Below, piece by piece: positions 1-9,485 of a stretch of DNA of 64,000 nucleotides. The stretch is from an uncultured Flavobacteriaceae bacterium. GTDB taxonomy: Bacteria; Bacteroidota; Bacteroidia; Flavobacteriales; Flavobacteriaceae. The stretch covers positions 248,001-312,000 of the forward strand of contig CANLUH010000003.1 in NCBI GenBank assembly GCA_947494205.1, in the 5' to 3' direction. The position numbers and the translations under genes were made by a program. The notes under the pieces were generated by a model. It was not told the origin of the DNA and did not search any database. It saw nothing but the letters and a program-made list of their open reading frames with translations. Each line of letters begins with the position of its first letter. The stretch's first letter is position 1.

Positions 1-1691
1 AAGTTTTTGACATCTACATCTCCTTCGGTTACAATACCGATTATTTTACCTTTTCTAGATTTTATTTCTTGTATGTTGCTTACTACTTTTTCGTAATGTC
101 CTTTTTTAGTTGCTATTACAAAAACAGGCATTTGCTCATCGATTAATGCAATAGGACCATGTTTCATTTCTGCAGCTGGATATCCTTCTGCGTGTATATA
201 TGAAATCTCTTTTAATTTTAATGCGCCTTCTAAAGCTACAGGGAAATTAAATCCTCTTCCTAAATACAAGCAGTTTTTTGCATCTTTATATGTTTCAGCA
301 ACTTGTTTTATATGTGCGTCCGATTTTAAAGCTTGTTCTACTTTTCCAGGAATTAACTCTAATTCTTGTAAGTGTAAATGGAAGTTTGAATTAGAAATAC
401 TTCCTTTTTCTTTAGCTAATTTTAAAGCAATTAAAGTTAATACTGTTATTTGCGTTGTAAATGCTTTTGTAGAAGCAACACCAATTTCTGGTCCTGCATG
501 TGTATAAGCTCCTGCATGTGTTTCTCTAGCAATAGATGATCCAACAACATTACATACACCGAATACAAAAGCGCCTTTAGATTTGGCTAATTTTATAGCA
601 GCAAGTGTATCTGCTGTTTCTCCAGATTGTGAAATAGCAATAACAACATCATTTTCTGTAATTATTGGGTTTCTGTATCTGAATTCTGAAGCGTATTCCA
701 CTTCTACTGGTATTCTTGCTAAATCTTCAAAAATATATTCTGCTACTAAACCTGCGTGCCATGATGTACCACAAGCTATAACTATAATTCTATTTGTGTT
801 TAAGAACTTTTCGATATTATCGTCTATTCCAGACATTTTTATAATACCTTCTTTAGCTCTTAATCGACCTCTGTAAGTATCTTTTATTGCATTTGGTTGT
901 TCATGAATTTCTTTTAACATGAAATGCTCGTAACCACCTTTTACAATTTGCTCTAGATTCATTTGTAGCTCTTGAACGTATGGTGCTACTAAAGAATCGT
1001 TTTTGATTTTTCTAATTTTTACGCCTTTTTTACGTCTTACAATTGCCATTTCTTCATCTTCTAGATAAATGGCTTTTTTAGTATATTCTAGAAAAGGAGT
1101 GGCGTCACTAGCTATAAAAAACTCATCATCTCCAATACCTATTGCTAACGGACTTCCTAGTTTAGCAACAACTATTTCGTTTGGCTTATTTTTGTCGAAT
1201 ACAGCAATGGCATAGGCTCCCACTACTTGATTTAAAGCTATTTGTACTGCTTTTCCTAGTTTTACGTTTTCGTTCTTTTTAACATCTTCAATTAAGTTAA
1301 TTAAAACTTCTGTATCTGTATCTGATGTAAAAGTGTAGCCTCTTTTTATTAATTCTTGTTTTAAAGACTCGTAATTTTCTATAATCCCATTATGGATTAT
1401 TACTAAGTTTCCAGAATTAGAATAATGTGGGTGAGAATTAACGTCATTAGGAACACCATGTGTAGCCCATCTTGTATGTCCTATTCCTACAGTACCACTA
1501 GCGTCTATTTCGCTACTAACACGTTTTTCTAAATCTGCAACTTTTCCTTTAGTTTTAGAGAGTTTTATATCTTGCCCATCATATAAAGCTATTCCTGCAC
1601 TATCATAACCACGATATTCTAGTCGTTTAAGGCCTTCTAGTATTACAGGGTAAGCTTCTCTTTCTCCAATATATCCGACAATTCCACACAT
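1..1691 (-). CDS. glmS: Glutamine--fructose-6-phosphate aminotransferase, isomerizing (3' end cut by window)
   Basis: This enzyme makes glucosamine-6-phosphate from fructose-6-phosphate and glutamine, the first step towards UDP-GlcNAc for peptidoglycan and LPS. The protein begins MCGIVGYIGERE, so Cys2 becomes the N-terminal nucleophile of the class II glutamine amidotransferase domain after Met removal. RLEYRGYDSAG follows, also typical of GlmS. The remaining reading frame covers the glutaminase domain and most of the two SIS sugar-isomerase domains. About 564 codons are present against a usual length near 610-615, so roughly the last 50 residues lie outside the window. It is the last gene of a leftward group with the DUF4270 and GlgA-like genes, and starts only 6 bp from the DUF4270 stop. 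The identification is secure. Confidence 0.96.
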   Translation of the reverse strand, partial: MCGIVGYIGEREAYPVILEGLKRLEYRGYDSAGIALYDGQDIKLSKTKGKVADLEKRVSSEIDASGTVGIGHTRWATHGVPNDVNSHPHYSNSGNLVIIHNGIIENYESLKQELIKRGYTFTSDTDTEVLINLIEDVKKNENVKLGKAVQIALNQVVGAYAIAVFDKNKPNEIVVAKLGSPLAIGIGDDEFFIASDATPFLEYTKKAIYLEDEEMAIVRRKKGVKIRKIKNDSLVAPYVQELQMNLEQIVKGGYEHFMLKEIHEQPNAIKDTYRGRLRAKEGIIKMSGIDDNIEKFLNTNRIIVIACGTSWHAGLVAEYIFEDLARIPVEVEYASEFRYRNPIITENDVVIAISQSGETADTLAAIKLAKSKGAFVFGVCNVVGSSIARETHAGAYTHAGPEIGVASTKAFTTQITVLTLIALKLAKEKGSISNSNFHLHLQELELIPGKVEQALKSDAHIKQVAETYKDAKNCLYLGRGFNFPVALEGALKLKEISYIHAEGYPAAEMKHGPIALIDEQMPVFVIATKKGHYEKVVSNIQEIKSRKGKIIGIVTEGDVDVKN

Positions 1692-1697
1692 AATTTC

Positions 1698-3401
1698 TTA
1701 GTTTTCTGTTTCTGTATAAAATATTTCAAATTCAACACGATTCCCTTCAGGAATATCCGACTTACTTCCGTATAATACAGTACTTTTTGGCGATAGTAAA
1801 CTTGTTGAAGGAAAAAAGCTATTTATTGTTGAGTCATCTTGATCATATATAACACCTTGTACTCTAGCATTTGTGGCTGATCTTACATCTAGAGGAGAAG
1901 TAGGTGCGTTATTTACGTTATTAGCAACGTATAGTCCTAATTTTACATTTGTTGAGTCTCTAATTAATAGACTGTTAATATGTTCGGTAAGTCTAAATTT
2001 ATATCGAATTCCATTGTCATCTGCATCTCTCTCTAATACTTCTGAGTGATCTATTTTAGATAGTGTTGGTGCTGCTGTATTTGTAGAGCCATCTAAATAG
2101 TAATCTAAAATAGGTGTGTTATTTTTTAAATCGTATAATAATAATCTGTTAGGTTCATTTCCATTAACCTCATTTTGGTTGACATGAAATATTAGATTTG
2201 CTTCATTAATTAACCATTTGCCTTCTTTGTTTTTAAAATATGCAAAAGCGTCTACAGGTACACCTTCGTCATCTACAGTTCCATTAAATAATTCAATAAC
2301 ACCCATAGAACCATCTCCTCCTTTTAAATAAAGGTTGTCGTCTCCTAAAAATGGATTTGGAGCAGTTGGGAGCATAAAGTCGTTATTTATAGTATTTACT
2401 CTAATTCCCCCTGCAAAGGCTAATCTATAAGCAGTAATGTTTCTTACACTTTCTCCTTCATCAATTTCTTCTTGATTATTGTAGTCTATAACTATACTTG
2501 CTAAGGAATTCGATAGGTCTAACATTTGCATGTTTCCACCATTCCCTGTGTTCTCAACTTTAAAAATTAATCCTCTAAAAAATTCGTTAAAATTATTCAC
2601 GCTACTTAAAACATCGTTCTCTTCGTTAGCGATAAATAAGTCTTCCCAAAACGTTGCTGTAGGACTTAATAATTCTACTCTTAATGATGGAGGAATACGT
2701 TCTGCAATAACAGGAGTCATACCGTCGTCTTCAAATACAGGGGCACCGTCTTCATCAACTTCTTGAATTTTAATTTCTTCAATACTTGGTGTGAAAAACT
2801 CATCTTCATACAATAATTCTCCTATTTGCGAGCAAAACAAATCTTCTTGATTAGAATAATACAATTGAGTTTCTTCAAAATTTGTATTTGGATCTAAGTC
2901 TCTTAATAAGTAATTACTTTTATATATCGATAACTTATAAGTTGCTGTAGGATTAAATCCTCCAAAGATAGAATCAAATTTATAAGTATTGTTTCCATCT
3001 TCATCTGTAGATTCTATTGAGCTAAAATAAGGAACTGTTAGTGTAACAGAATTTATTCTTGGGATAGAGGTATCTGTTGGTGCTTCACCAAAATCAGGAT
3101 CGAAATTTGTTGGCCTAACCTGTGTAATAATACTTGCAGTTGTAGAACCGAAAGTAGAATTTGGATCGTTATAAACACCAAATAAATTACCAGGTAAATC
3201 TCTAGTTTGTATACCACTAGTATTATCTGTAATTTTATTGGAATAAGAAAGTACAGGGAATTTTTGGCTAGCAGTTGTAAAATTTTTAATCCCTTGAATA
3301 TCACTATCAATATTAGTGAAATCTTTGTCGCATGCTATGGTTACAAACAGTATAAGTGTAAGTAAAGCTAACGATTTTAGGGTGTTCGATATCTTCTTCA
3401 T
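1698..3401 (-). CDS. DUF4270 family lipoprotein
   Basis: Exported protein of unknown function, 567 aa. The N-terminus is a lipoprotein signal (a KKIS basic start, a hydrophobic stretch, then VTIAC with Cys24), so it should be lipid-anchored in the cell envelope. The body is acidic and beta-rich with no enzyme motif I recognise. Its size and its place between a GlgA-like gene and glmS match the DUF4270 family of Flavobacteria, where this order is conserved. That conservation suggests a tie to cell-envelope or glycan metabolism, but this is inference only. It lies 25 bp downstream of the GlgA-like gene and 6 bp upstream of glmS, so all three are probably co-transcribed. Confidence 0.85.
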   Translation of the reverse strand: MKKISNTLKSLALLTLILFVTIACDKDFTNIDSDIQGIKNFTTASQKFPVLSYSNKITDNTSGIQTRDLPGNLFGVYNDPNSTFGSTTASIITQVRPTNFDPDFGEAPTDTSIPRINSVTLTVPYFSSIESTDEDGNNTYKFDSIFGGFNPTATYKLSIYKSNYLLRDLDPNTNFEETQLYYSNQEDLFCSQIGELLYEDEFFTPSIEEIKIQEVDEDGAPVFEDDGMTPVIAERIPPSLRVELLSPTATFWEDLFIANEENDVLSSVNNFNEFFRGLIFKVENTGNGGNMQMLDLSNSLASIVIDYNNQEEIDEGESVRNITAYRLAFAGGIRVNTINNDFMLPTAPNPFLGDDNLYLKGGDGSMGVIELFNGTVDDEGVPVDAFAYFKNKEGKWLINEANLIFHVNQNEVNGNEPNRLLLYDLKNNTPILDYYLDGSTNTAAPTLSKIDHSEVLERDADDNGIRYKFRLTEHINSLLIRDSTNVKLGLYVANNVNNAPTSPLDVRSATNARVQGVIYDQDDSTINSFFPSTSLLSPKSTVLYGSKSDIPEGNRVEFEIFYTETEN

Positions 3402-3426
3402 AAATGTATTTTGTATGCTCTTTTAG

Positions 3427-4233
3427 CTATAAAACGCTAGTATTGTAGAATTCTGTATAAGCTTCGGCGAATTCGTCTTTTTCTTTAAAGTCTAAAACTG
3501 GTTTTTCTGAAGCTTTTAAATAACTGTCTAATTCTTCTGGGATGTCTTGCGAACCTATAATCAATGCATCAGAATGATCTATTGCAACTTTCATTATGTT
3601 ATTGTAAGACGGTTGCTCTAATACTTTTATAGCTTCGGTATCAATATTGTCGAAAGCTATTTTATTAATCATGTCTTTATTTAGTGTATCTTCAAAACTT
3701 TGGTTATATATTGAAGTTACAATTTTACTTTCGTTAAATAAAGGTTCATCTTTATAAAATTGTTTTAAGTATAGTGGTAATAAAGAAGCTAACCATCCAT
3801 GTACATGAATAATATCTGGAGACCAGTTTAACTTCTTTACAGTTTCTATTACACCTTTTGCAAAGAATATAGCACGCTCATCGTTGTCGGGAAATAATTT
3901 TCCATCCTCATCAGTTAGTGTTGCTTTTCTTTTAAAGTATTCATCATTATCTATAAAATAAACTTGAATACGTTCTTTAGGTATAGAAGCTACTTTTATA
4001 ATAAGCGGCATATCCAAGTCATTAATTACTAAATTAATACCAGATAAACGTATTACTTCGTGTAATTGATGTCTTCTTTCGTTTATATTACCATATCTTG
4101 GCATAAAAATTCTTATTTGTCCGCCTTGTTGGTTTACCATTCTTGGGGTTTCAAACGACATTGAAGAAATCTCCGTTTCAGGAAGGTAAGGAACAACTTC
4201 AGACGACACATATAATATCTTTTTATCTTTCAT
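3427..4233 (-). CDS. Glycogen/starch synthase N-terminal (GT5) domain protein
   Basis: 268 aa. It resembles the N-terminal Rossmann half of ADP-glucose-type glycogen synthases: KILYVSSEVVPY at residues 5-16, MPRYGNINERRH near 44-55, and DIIHVHGWLASLLPLY at about 140-155. Full GlgA is around 470 aa, and here the C-terminal nucleotide-sugar-binding half is missing. There is no frameshift remnant downstream, so this looks like the short form usual in Flavobacteria rather than a broken gene. The acceptor-side motif KTGGL at the start of GlgA is replaced by PETEISSMSFETPR. It may therefore be a regulatory or non-glycogen enzyme. First gene of the leftward group leading to glmS, divergent from panC. 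Confidence 0.8.
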   Translation of the reverse strand: MKDKKILYVSSEVVPYLPETEISSMSFETPRMVNQQGGQIRIFMPRYGNINERRHQLHEVIRLSGINLVINDLDMPLIIKVASIPKERIQVYFIDNDEYFKRKATLTDEDGKLFPDNDERAIFFAKGVIETVKKLNWSPDIIHVHGWLASLLPLYLKQFYKDEPLFNESKIVTSIYNQSFEDTLNKDMINKIAFDNIDTEAIKVLEQPSYNNIMKVAIDHSDALIIGSQDIPEELDSYLKASEKPVLDFKEKDEFAEAYTEFYNTSVL

Positions 4234-4388
4234 ACGATAGTTTTAATGTTAACGTTGCGGACAAAAATCGCTCCTTTTTTTGAAACTTGTTTTATCCACA
4301 ATCATAATTTTTAGTTAAGCTTTAGAGAATTCTAAAATAAAAAACACGCAAAAGTACAAAAATTTATGCAGATTGCTACTAAATATCT

Positions 4389-4396
4389 TAAGTTTG
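4389..4396 (+). promoter_or_regulatory. Bacteroidetes -7 promoter element upstream of panC
   Basis: TAAGTTTG matches the TAnnTTTG -7 consensus of the Bacteroidetes primary sigma factor exactly, and sits 22 bp before the panC ATG. No perfect -33 TTTG lies at the expected spacing, though a TTG at 4373-4375 is somewhat close. Transcription would start near 4403. Confidence 0.5.
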
Positions 4397-4418
4397 CACA
4401 CGTTAATGTTATTAAATA

Positions 4419-5267
4419 ATGAAGGTCTTTTCAGATAAAATAGAAATTCAGAGTTATATAAGTGAAGAAAAAAGTAATGGTTCTACTTTTGGCTTTGTGC
4501 CAACTATGGGAGCATTACATGAAGGACACTTATCTTTAGTTAAAGAAGCGCTTTCAAATAACAATTATGCTGTAGTTAGTATTTTTGTTAATCCTACACA
4601 GTTTGATAATGAAGAGGATCTTGAAAAGTACCCGCGAACTCTAGAAAGAGATGTAGCGCTTTTAAAAACAGTTTCAGATTCTATATTAGTCTATGCTCCA
4701 AGTGTTGATGATATTTATGAAGGTAACACTAAATCTGAGCAATTTAGCTTTGATGGTTTAGAGTTTGAAATGGAAGGGCGTTTTCGAGAAGGACATTTTG
4801 ATGGTGTAGGAACCATTGTAAAACGTTTATTCGAAATTGTAACGCCTAATAATGCTTATTTTGGGGAAAAAGATTTTCAACAATTAGCTATTGTAAAAAA
4901 ACTAGTGGAAAAATATCATATTCCAGTAACTATAGTTGGTTGCAAAATTCATAGAGAAGCAAATGGCTTGGCTATGAGTTCACGTAACGAGCGTTTAAAG
5001 CCAGAATATAAAATTGCTGCTCCTTTTATATACAAAACACTAAAAGAAGCTAAAGAAAAGTTTGGCACAAAAAGTGCTAAAGAAGTTACGGAATGGGTTG
5101 AAAGACAGTTTGCAAAACATAAATTATTAGAGCTAGAATATTTTATAATTGCAGATATAGAAACCCTAAAACCAGTAAAACGAAAATCTAAATCTAAAAC
5201 CTATCGTGCTTTTGTTGCAGCTTATGCAGATGATATAAGATTAATAGACAATTTAGCACTAAATTAA
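4419..5267 (+). CDS. panC: Pantothenate synthetase
   Basis: ATP-dependent condensation of pantoate with beta-alanine to give pantothenate, the last step of vitamin B5 synthesis (cytosolic). 282 aa, the normal length. Visible motifs are [12 protein letters not shown] (residues 26-37, with the HIGH-like HEGH), SIFVNPTQF (substrate pocket), [10 protein letters not shown] and the KMSKS-like MSSRN loop. The next gene, panD, starts 13 bp downstream and supplies beta-alanine, so the two form a functional pair. The ATG is preceded closely by a TAnnTTTG element, giving a short leader. Confidence 0.97.
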   Translation: MKVFSDKIEIQSYISEEKSNGSTFGFVPTMGALHEGHLSLVKEALSNNNYAVVSIFVNPTQFDNEEDLEKYPRTLERDVALLKTVSDSILVYAPSVDDIYEGNTKSEQFSFDGLEFEMEGRFREGHFDGVGTIVKRLFEIVTPNNAYFGEKDFQQLAIVKKLVEKYHIPVTIVGCKIHREANGLAMSSRNERLKPEYKIAAPFIYKTLKEAKEKFGTKSAKEVTEWVERQFAKHKLLELEYFIIADIETLKPVKRKSKSKTYRAFVAAYADDIRLIDNLALN

Positions 5268-5268
5268 T

Positions 5269-5276
5269 TACCTTTG
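5269..5276 (+). promoter_or_regulatory. Possible -7 element just before panD
   Basis: TACCTTTG matches TAnnTTTG but lies 4 bp before the panD ATG, so a transcript from it would start at or inside the start codon. It may allow leaderless expression of panD, or be fortuitous. Confidence 0.25.
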
Positions 5277-5280
5277 CCCC

Positions 5281-5631
5281 ATGCAAATACAAGTAGTAAA
5301 ATCGAAAATTCACAGAGTAAAAGTTACAGGCGCTGAGCTTAATTATATTGGTAGTATAACTATCGATGAAGACTTAATGGATGCAGCAAATGTTATACAA
5401 GGAGAAAAAGTTCAAATTGTGAATAATGATAACGGAGAGCGTTTAGAAACTTATGCTATTCCTGGTCCTAGAAACAGTGGCGAAATTACATTAAATGGAG
5501 CAGCAGCCCGTAAAGTGGCAGTTGGAGACACTCTTATATTAATTACATATGCTTTTATGGATATAGAAGAGGCTAAAGTATTTAAGCCCTCGTTAGTTTT
5601 TCCAGATGAAGCGACGAATTTATTAAAATAA
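5281..5631 (+). CDS. panD: Aspartate 1-decarboxylase
   Basis: Converts L-aspartate to beta-alanine for pantothenate synthesis. 116 aa, typical size. The self-cleavage site is plain: YIGSITID places Gly24-Ser25, where cleavage gives the pyruvoyl group on the new alpha chain. [14 protein letters not shown] (about residues 64-77) is also characteristic. It follows panC by 13 bp and probably shares its transcript. Confidence 0.97.
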   Translation: MQIQVVKSKIHRVKVTGAELNYIGSITIDEDLMDAANVIQGEKVQIVNNDNGERLETYAIPGPRNSGEITLNGAAARKVAVGDTLILITYAFMDIEEAKVFKPSLVFPDEATNLLK

Positions 5632-5634
5632 ATT

Positions 5635-6588
5635 TTGAATAAAACAGTACTTAAAATATTAAAAATAGGACTCCCAATTTTATTGGGAGTTTTTTTAATA
5701 TGGTATTCTTTACAAGATGTGCCCTTGTCAACGATTTTTAAGTATTGGAAGGCGGCTGATAAAAGTTGGATTATTCTTGGTGTATTAATTGGATTGTTAA
5801 GTCATTTATCTAGAGCTTATCGTTGGTTATTTCAATTAGAACCTTTAGGGTTTAAAGTAAAATTTGGAAACAGTATAATGGCTGTTTTTGCTACTTATTT
5901 AATAAATTATACTATTCCCAGAGCAGGTGAAGTTGCAAGAGCATCTATTCTTACAAATTACGAAGGTGTCCCTTTTGAAAAAGGTTTTGGTACTATTGTG
6001 GCAGAGCGAGTTGCAGACTTGTTGGTTATGCTAATTATTATTACTATAACCCTATTTCTAGAGTTTGATTTTATCTATAGTTTTTTAATAGAGAAATTTA
6101 ATCCAGTGAAAGTAATTGTTGGACTAGTGGTATTAATACTAGTGGGTACGTTTTTTGTGTTTTATATTAAGAAAAGTACAGCAGGAATTGCTTTAAAGAT
6201 TAAAAACTTTGTAAATGGTTTAATTGAAGGCGTTTTAAGTATCTTTAAAATGAAGAAGAAATGGGCCTTTATTTTTCACACTTTCTTTATATGGGGTATG
6301 TACATTTTAATGTTTTATGTAACAAGTTTATCTATCCCCGAATTAAACAATGTGCCCTTTGGAGCTGTTTTAATAGGTTTTATATCAGCTAGTTTCAGTA
6401 TTGCTGCAACTAATGGAGGTATTGGGTCTTATCCAGTAGCCGTCTTTGCTGCATTTTCTATTTTTGGTATAACTAAAGACCCTAGTTATGCTTTTGGTTG
6501 GATTATGTGGGCCTCGCAAACTGCAATGATTATTATATTAGGTGGATTCTCACTCCTGTACTTACCAATATACAATAGAAAGAAATAA
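5635..6588 (+). CDS. Flippase-like integral membrane protein (LPG synthase TM-domain / UPF0104 family)
   Basis: 317-aa polytopic inner-membrane protein with about eight hydrophobic segments. The pattern SHLSRAYRWLFQLEPLG, NYTIPRAGEVARASIL and ATNGGIGSYPVAVF is that of the AglD/MprF-type transmembrane domain family (lysylphosphatidylglycerol synthase TM region). No catalytic synthase domain follows, so lipid flipping or transport is the likely role rather than lysyl transfer. The start is a TTG 3 bp after the panD stop. The absence of any nearby ATG and the immediate membrane-type N-terminus support it. Probably co-transcribed with panCD. Confidence 0.82.
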   Translation: MNKTVLKILKIGLPILLGVFLIWYSLQDVPLSTIFKYWKAADKSWIILGVLIGLLSHLSRAYRWLFQLEPLGFKVKFGNSIMAVFATYLINYTIPRAGEVARASILTNYEGVPFEKGFGTIVAERVADLLVMLIIITITLFLEFDFIYSFLIEKFNPVKVIVGLVVLILVGTFFVFYIKKSTAGIALKIKNFVNGLIEGVLSIFKMKKKWAFIFHTFFIWGMYILMFYVTSLSIPELNNVPFGAVLIGFISASFSIAATNGGIGSYPVAVFAAFSIFGITKDPSYAFGWIMWASQTAMIIILGGFSLLYLPIYNRKK

Positions 6589-6624
6589 TTTGTACATTGC
6601 ATTTCTAATTAAAATTAGCCTACA

Positions 6625-7770
6625 ATGCAAAGATTATTTTATGTTTTCGTTTTCATTTTTTCGTTTCAGCAAATTTCGGCTCAAACTTTATATAAAGAGT
6701 TTGAATCTGCAATTTTAGGTGAAACACGACAGTTAAAAATACAAGTGCCTAGAGGGTACGATGATACAGATAAGAGTTATCCAATTGTCGTAGTTTTCGA
6801 TGGAGATTATTTATTCGAAATCGTAGCTGGAAATGTAGATTATTATTCCTATTGGGAAGATATTCCTGAAGCTATAGTAGTTGGTGTTAATCAAGTAGAA
6901 TCTAGAGACAGTGATACTTATTATTCAGAACAAAATTCATTACCAATAGATGACGGTGCCAAATTTTTCGAGTTTGTAGGTATGGAGTTATTGCCTTACA
7001 TAGAAAAAGTGTACCGCACCGAAAAATTTAAAGTAGCTGTAGGGCACGGATTAACAGCAAACTTTATAAATTACTTTTTATTAAAAGCAGTACCATTATT
7101 TCAGTCTTACGTTGCTATCAGTCCAGATTTAGCACCAGATATGACTAACTTTTTAAAAGAAAGATTATCTGGAGTAGAAACAAAAACATTTTACTATCTG
7201 GCAACATCCGATAAAGATGTAAAACACATAAAAAAAGGAACAGACGAATTAAATACAGCATTATCTGGATTAGATAATAAAAACCTATTACGTAGTTTCG
7301 ATAGTTTTGAAGGTCCTTCTCATTATTCATTACCAGCGCACGCTATTCCTAAAGCTTTAGAAAGTATCTTTTTTGTATTTAGGCCAATTTCTAAAAAAGA
7401 ATATAAAGAGACTATTCTTAAATTAGACACCTCTCCTGTAGATTATTTAAAAGAAAAATACGCGACTATAAAAGATTTATTTGGAATAGATAAAACGATT
7501 TCTATAAATGACTTTAGAGCCATTGCAGCAGCAATTAAAAAAACAGAAAAGTTTGAGCATTACGAAGCATTAGGAAAGTTAGCTAGAAAAGAATACCCAG
7601 ATACGTTATTAGGACATTATTATTTAGGGAAGTTTTATGAAAAAACAGGAAAACCTAAAAAAGCAATGAAGACGTATCAGTCTGCTTATATTTTAGAAGA
7701 AATAGGTGGGATTACTAAAGATCAAGTTTTAGAACTGTCTGAACAAATTAAAGTAGATTTCGGTTACTAA
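6625..7770 (+). CDS. Secreted esterase-fold protein with C-terminal TPR, nucleophile Ser absent
   Basis: 381 aa with a cleavable signal peptide ending ISAQ. The first ~250 residues match the putative esterase (esterase D-like) alpha/beta hydrolase fold, with YDDTDKSYPIVVVFDGDYL and FEGPSHYSLPAHAI (plausible His region). At the nucleophile elbow the sequence reads AVGHGLTANF, so the usual G-x-S-x-G serine is Gly. The residues after about 300 look like TPR (LGHYYLGKFYEKTGKPKKAMKTY). Activity as a hydrolase is therefore doubtful, and a binding role is possible. It starts 36 bp after the flippase-like gene and is followed by radA at 38 bp. Confidence 0.75.
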   Translation: MQRLFYVFVFIFSFQQISAQTLYKEFESAILGETRQLKIQVPRGYDDTDKSYPIVVVFDGDYLFEIVAGNVDYYSYWEDIPEAIVVGVNQVESRDSDTYYSEQNSLPIDDGAKFFEFVGMELLPYIEKVYRTEKFKVAVGHGLTANFINYFLLKAVPLFQSYVAISPDLAPDMTNFLKERLSGVETKTFYYLATSDKDVKHIKKGTDELNTALSGLDNKNLLRSFDSFEGPSHYSLPAHAIPKALESIFFVFRPISKKEYKETILKLDTSPVDYLKEKYATIKDLFGIDKTISINDFRAIAAAIKKTEKFEHYEALGKLARKEYPDTLLGHYYLGKFYEKTGKPKKAMKTYQSAYILEEIGGITKDQVLELSEQIKVDFGY

Positions 7771-7808
7771 AAGAATATTAAAACAATACCTGTTATAGGG
7801 TGATAAAT

Positions 7809-9167
7809 ATGGCAAAAGTAAAAACTACTTTTTTTTGTCAGAGTTGCGGTACACAATACTCTAAATGGCAAGGACAATGTACCGCTTGTAAAGAATGGAA
7901 TACAATTGTTGAAGAGGTAATACAAAAGCCAGAAAAGAGCGATTGGAAAACACCGGCCAATACTGTAAAACGTGCTTCGAAACCATTAAAATTGAAAGAA
8001 ATAGATGGATCGAAAGAAGCACGATTAGATACTTTAGATGAAGAATTTAATCGCGTATTAGGTGGCGGAATTGTACCAGGTTCTTTAACACTTCTAGGTG
8101 GAGAACCAGGTATAGGAAAAAGTACTTTATTGCTTCAAATTTCTTTAAAACTACCTTATAAAACATTATATGTTTCAGGAGAAGAAAGCCAGAAACAAAT
8201 AAAAATGCGAGCCGATCGTATTAACCCAGAGAATGACAGCTGTTATATTTTAACTGAAACAAAGACACAAAATATCTTCAAACAAATTGAAGCTTTAGAG
8301 CCAGATATTGTTATTATAGATTCTATACAAACCTTACACAGTGACTACATAGAATCTTCTAGTGGAAGTATTTCGCAAATAAAAGAATGTACAACCGAAC
8401 TTATAAAATTTGCTAAAGAAACAGCAACGCCAGTTATTTTAATAGGGCATATTACCAAAGATGGACACATTGCTGGGCCAAAAATATTAGAACACATGGT
8501 AGACACTGTATTGCAATTTGAAGGTGATCGTAATCATGTATTTAGAATATTAAGAGCACAGAAAAATCGATTTGGATCAACCCGAGAACTTGGTATTTAC
8601 GAAATGCAAGGTACTGGATTAAGAGAAGTAAGCAATCCTAGTGAAATATTAGTGTCTGAAAAAGATGAAGAACTATCTGGTAATGCTATAGCAGCAACTA
8701 TAGAAGGTATACGCTCTTTAATGGTAGAAGTGCAAGCATTAGTTAGTACAGCCGTATATGGAACACCACAACGAAGCGCTACAGGATTTAATGCTAAACG
8801 ACTAAATATGCTTTTGGCAGTTTTAGAAAAACGAGCAGGTTTTAGGCTTGGAGCTAAAGATGTGTTTTTAAATATTACAGGTGGAATTTCTGTAGATGAT
8901 CCCGCAATAGATTTAGCTGTTGTAGCAGCTATTTTGTCTTCTAATGAAGATATGGCATTACAACGTGATTTTTGTTTTGCAGCAGAAGTTGGGCTGTCTG
9001 GAGAAGTAAGACCTGTACAACGTGTAGAACAACGTATCTTAGAAGCCGAAAAATTAGGATTCTCCACGATATTTGTTTCTAAGTACAATACTATTACATT
9101 AAAAAATACTACAATTAAAATACAACTCTTATCTAAAGTTGAAGATTTAGTAGGGCTTATTGTTTAA
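7809..9167 (+). CDS. radA: DNA repair protein RadA
   Basis: RecA-like ATPase that promotes branch migration in recombinational repair; cytosolic. 452 aa. In order: a C4 zinc finger (Cys10, Cys13, Cys24, Cys27), Walker A GGEPGIGKST at about 97-106, the RadA-specific KNRFGS motif near 250-255, and a C-terminal Lon-like domain (GISVDDPAIDLAVVAAILSS). An in-frame GTG at 7800 could extend the N-terminus by three residues. The ATG at 7809 giving MAKVKTTFFCQSCG matches family starts and is preferred. Confidence 0.96.
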   Translation: MAKVKTTFFCQSCGTQYSKWQGQCTACKEWNTIVEEVIQKPEKSDWKTPANTVKRASKPLKLKEIDGSKEARLDTLDEEFNRVLGGGIVPGSLTLLGGEPGIGKSTLLLQISLKLPYKTLYVSGEESQKQIKMRADRINPENDSCYILTETKTQNIFKQIEALEPDIVIIDSIQTLHSDYIESSSGSISQIKECTTELIKFAKETATPVILIGHITKDGHIAGPKILEHMVDTVLQFEGDRNHVFRILRAQKNRFGSTRELGIYEMQGTGLREVSNPSEILVSEKDEELSGNAIAATIEGIRSLMVEVQALVSTAVYGTPQRSATGFNAKRLNMLLAVLEKRAGFRLGAKDVFLNITGGISVDDPAIDLAVVAAILSSNEDMALQRDFCFAAEVGLSGEVRPVQRVEQRILEAEKLGFSTIFVSKYNTITLKNTTIKIQLLSKVEDLVGLIV

Positions 9168-9228
9168 ATTATGCCGTTTAAAAGTGCAGGTTTTTTTATT
9201 TTAATATCCATTCAATCATAAAGTCTAC

Positions 9229-9316
9229 CGTCAACCTGAACTTGTTTCAGGCTTTCACTATGAAACATCTATGTTTTTAGTTGTTACTGTGATGCTGAAA
9301 CAAGTTCAGCATGACG
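9229..9316. repeat. Dispersed flavobacterial hairpin repeat (inverted pair)
   Basis: Two arms, 9229-9250 and 9295-9316, are inverted copies matching at 20 of 22 positions (core CTGAACTTGTTTCAG and its complement). Each arm is also partly palindromic (CTGAA/TTCAG). This is the look of the intergenic repeat often seen in Flavobacteriaceae genomes. It lies in the 318-bp gap between radA and the next gene. The rest of that gap is AT-rich and shows no gene. Confidence 0.7.
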
Positions 9317-9485
9317 TCATAAATAGCATTATAACACAAAACGGACAATCATATTTTTTTATTAATAAACCGCATATATAATAATAACGTGCACATATGA
9401 AAAAGATTAATGCACTTATGAGATAGCTATGGTGTAGCCTTTATTTTCACAATACATTTATGTTTTAAATTAAAAACATAGTATT

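Noticed and set aside
583-876. 97-codon frame on the + strand inside glmS
   Set aside because: It is antisense to a clear glmS frame and has no family features. Many similar antisense frames inside large genes (for example 17249-17626, 22066-22455, 8597-9088) were rejected for the same reason.
7800-7808. GTG at 7800 as the start of radA
   Set aside because: The ATG at 7809 gives the usual RadA N-terminus leading into the zinc finger.
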